A stretch of 64,000 bases of DNA from Bacillota bacterium (GTDB lineage: Bacteria > Bacillota > Clostridia > Lachnospirales > Lachnospiraceae): assembly GCA_023414875.1 (NCBI GenBank), contig JAEZMV010000015.1, positions 448,285 to 512,284 on the forward strand, written 5' to 3'. Each line of letters begins with the position of its first letter. Position 1 is the first letter of the stretch. The position numbers were made by a program, and so were the translations under genes. Positions 62,770 through 64,000 of the stretch are shown piece after piece. The notes under the pieces were generated by a model that ran no database searches, was not told the origin of the DNA, and was given only the letters and a program-made list of their open reading frames with translations.

Positions 62770-64000
62770 ATGGCAAAATTTCTCAAAAAAATCTGCGTAT
62801 TTCTTCTTATCGTAATCATGTGCACCAGCATGCTCAACGTGCAGGCTTTTGCCAAGGAGGCTCTGGAGTCCGGCAATATCTGGTATGGAGATGAAGTCTC
62901 TGTCGATGTAACTGCCGGTACCGAGGGCTATACCTACATGACATGCTTCCAGACTCCCCGTCATGCTTATGAGATCAGCAATCATGCTGTGGATAATGCA
63001 ATTCCCCAGACGTTTGTTTTGGTCGACACGGTCGCATATGATGGCGAGACCTGGACTCCGGATGGACTTTATATCAGCGGACAGAGCAACTATGAAGTTG
63101 TCTACTGCTGCGACATCGACACCGGAATCGAAGACGGTGTCTACTACAAGCGCATGAATCTGGAAGACAGCGAATACTGCAGTGCTGAAACAGCTGCCCG
63201 TATTCGTGCAATCATTACCAACTCCTATCCCTATGTTTCTCTGGAAGAAATGATTGCAAATCTGGCTGCCGATGATTTTCCCAACGCTGATAAGCTCACC
63301 CGCGCTGATATCATTGCCGCTGTACAGGCTGCTGTCTGGACCTGCGCCAATGATACGACGGTTCAGTATTTAAAGTCCCACGATTTCGCTGCCAATCCTA
63401 GATGGGGTGGCGTGATGCACGATTACAGTGCAGAAATGGGAAAATTCGCAGATATCTCCACCGGAAAGTTCATCGTGGATGAAGAAGTCGGTGCACGTGT
63501 GAATGACCTGATTGACTATCTGCTTGCACAGGATGAAGTCTATGCAAATAAGAAGCAGGTCGTGATCACCGATCTTAAGATGGTGGGTGCTCAGGTGCTC
63601 ACGGATAAGGACACCCAGACCTACAGAATCAAGCTGACTGTTACCCTCAACAACAGTGGCAGCGGCTATGATGATAATATCAAAATCACTGTGACTGCCG
63701 GTGAGATGAACAAGATGGAGTTCCCTGTTGTTTACGGTACCGAGAAGTATACCTTCGAACTGGATGTTAAGCGCGGCGATGAGATCAAGGCCGTCGTGTC
63801 CGGTACGCAGGTCCTCCCTGAGGGTGTTTACTTCTACGCTCCCAAGCCCGCTGACATAAACGGCGATGGCATTGCCACCGGACGGGAGGTGTCTCAGAAC
63901 CTAGTGGGTGTTTCCATGGGTGAGACCCCCGTATATTCTGAGGAGACGCTTTCTTTCCAGGAAATTACCTTTGTGCCGGATCCAGAGATACCTCTTGGCG
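62770..64000 (+). CDS. Thioester-domain adhesin (cut by window edge)
   Basis: At least 410 residues; runs off the right edge. Signal peptide 1-28 (positive start, hydrophobic core, AFA). The Cys and Gln expected for an internal thioester are present: YCCD (Cys113) and AAVQAAVW (Gln186), matching TQxA/thioester domains of Gram-positive adhesins, with SYPYV and RADIIAAVQ in between. Further beta-strand segments follow, probably Ig-like stalk; a C-terminal sorting signal would be beyond the window. GC-richer than the genes before it. AAAGGAG precedes the ATG by 8 bases. The riboswitch implies c-di-GMP control of surface attachment. Confidence 0.85.
   Translation, partial: MAKFLKKICVFLLIVIMCTSMLNVQAFAKEALESGNIWYGDEVSVDVTAGTEGYTYMTCFQTPRHAYEISNHAVDNAIPQTFVLVDTVAYDGETWTPDGLYISGQSNYEVVYCCDIDTGIEDGVYYKRMNLEDSEYCSAETAARIRAIITNSYPYVSLEEMIANLAADDFPNADKLTRADIIAAVQAAVWTCANDTTVQYLKSHDFAANPRWGGVMHDYSAEMGKFADISTGKFIVDEEVGARVNDLIDYLLAQDEVYANKKQVVITDLKMVGAQVLTDKDTQTYRIKLTVTLNNSGSGYDDNIKITVTAGEMNKMEFPVVYGTEKYTFELDVKRGDEIKAVVSGTQVLPEGVYFYAPKPADINGDGIATGREVSQNLVGVSMGETPVYSEETLSFQEITFVPDPEIPLG

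Noticed and set aside
62692..62985. Minus-strand frame opposite the riboswitch and adhesin start
   Set aside because: Antisense to a clear signal peptide and riboswitch; no motif or ribosome binding site.

Overview
The window looks like a chromosomal segment from a low-GC, anaerobic, spore-former-type Firmicute, most likely a plant-polysaccharide-using Lachnospiraceae. This is inferred from the AT-rich background, AGGAGG-type ribosome binding sites, gene content typical of Clostridia (DUF421/DUF4363 pair, PxpABC operon, Liv transporter, GH127 and beta-helix carbohydrate proteins, SLH surface protein, c-di-GMP-I riboswitch) and intrinsic terminators with T-tracts. No rRNA, tRNA, CRISPR array or intact insertion sequence was seen. 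About 55 protein genes and a group of decayed fragments are described.

Layout. 0-3.7 kb: the edge of an AraC-type regulator, a TetR/SDR/condensation-domain operon with its own palindromic operator, and msrB. 3.7-8.7 kb: a GC-rich block with one very large SLH-anchored surface protein carrying two paralogous repeat units, each with a sharply bounded hypervariable segment, and a divergent TetR regulator. 8.9-16 kb: carbohydrate genes (MarR-MFS-esterase-GH127 operon behind a 26-bp MarR palindrome; a beta-helix protein). 16-25 kb: rsgA, a small-ORF locus, an HxlR remnant, a DUF2268 protein, a TetR/membrane-protein pair, the DUF421 cluster, a double BFD ferredoxin-like protein, and an SDR/TetR pair. 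25-27 kb: an ammonium channel fused to a PII domain, behind a terminator-containing leader.

27.5-43.7 kb reads as a nitrogen/carbon module: citrate synthase and glutamate dehydrogenase share a 50-bp promoter element, followed by a DeoR regulator, a complete branched-chain-type amino-acid ABC transporter, two LysR regulators, an aminotransferase and 5-oxoprolinase PxpABC. The inferred theme is uptake of an amino acid or related compound, conversion of 5-oxoproline to glutamate and on to 2-oxoglutarate. 43.7-51.5 kb: a hairpin-rich tandem repeat, then a sugar or polyol catabolic cluster (aldo/keto reductase, PfkB kinase, class II aldolase, two zinc dehydrogenases) divergent from an RraA-like aldolase and a D-2-hydroxyacid dehydrogenase.

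51.7-59.1 kb is a decay zone with remnants of BlaI/BlaR-type regulators, an RlmD tail, a DUF1311 lipoprotein, a TudS-like protein, a MarR regulator, an IS110-type transposase end and a sigma factor, interleaved with intact genes (AlkD-like protein, alpha/beta hydrolase, ICMT-like methyltransferase, two-component system). 59.3-62.5 kb holds a TetR-controlled DrrAB-type efflux transporter with matching operators at both promoters, then a deleted ABC ATPase. The window ends in a GC-richer thioester-domain adhesin preceded by a c-di-GMP-I riboswitch.

Start codons were moved from the longest reading frame where a ribosome binding site clearly favoured an internal start; each case is stated. All family assignments are from motif recognition by eye and were not checked against a database.
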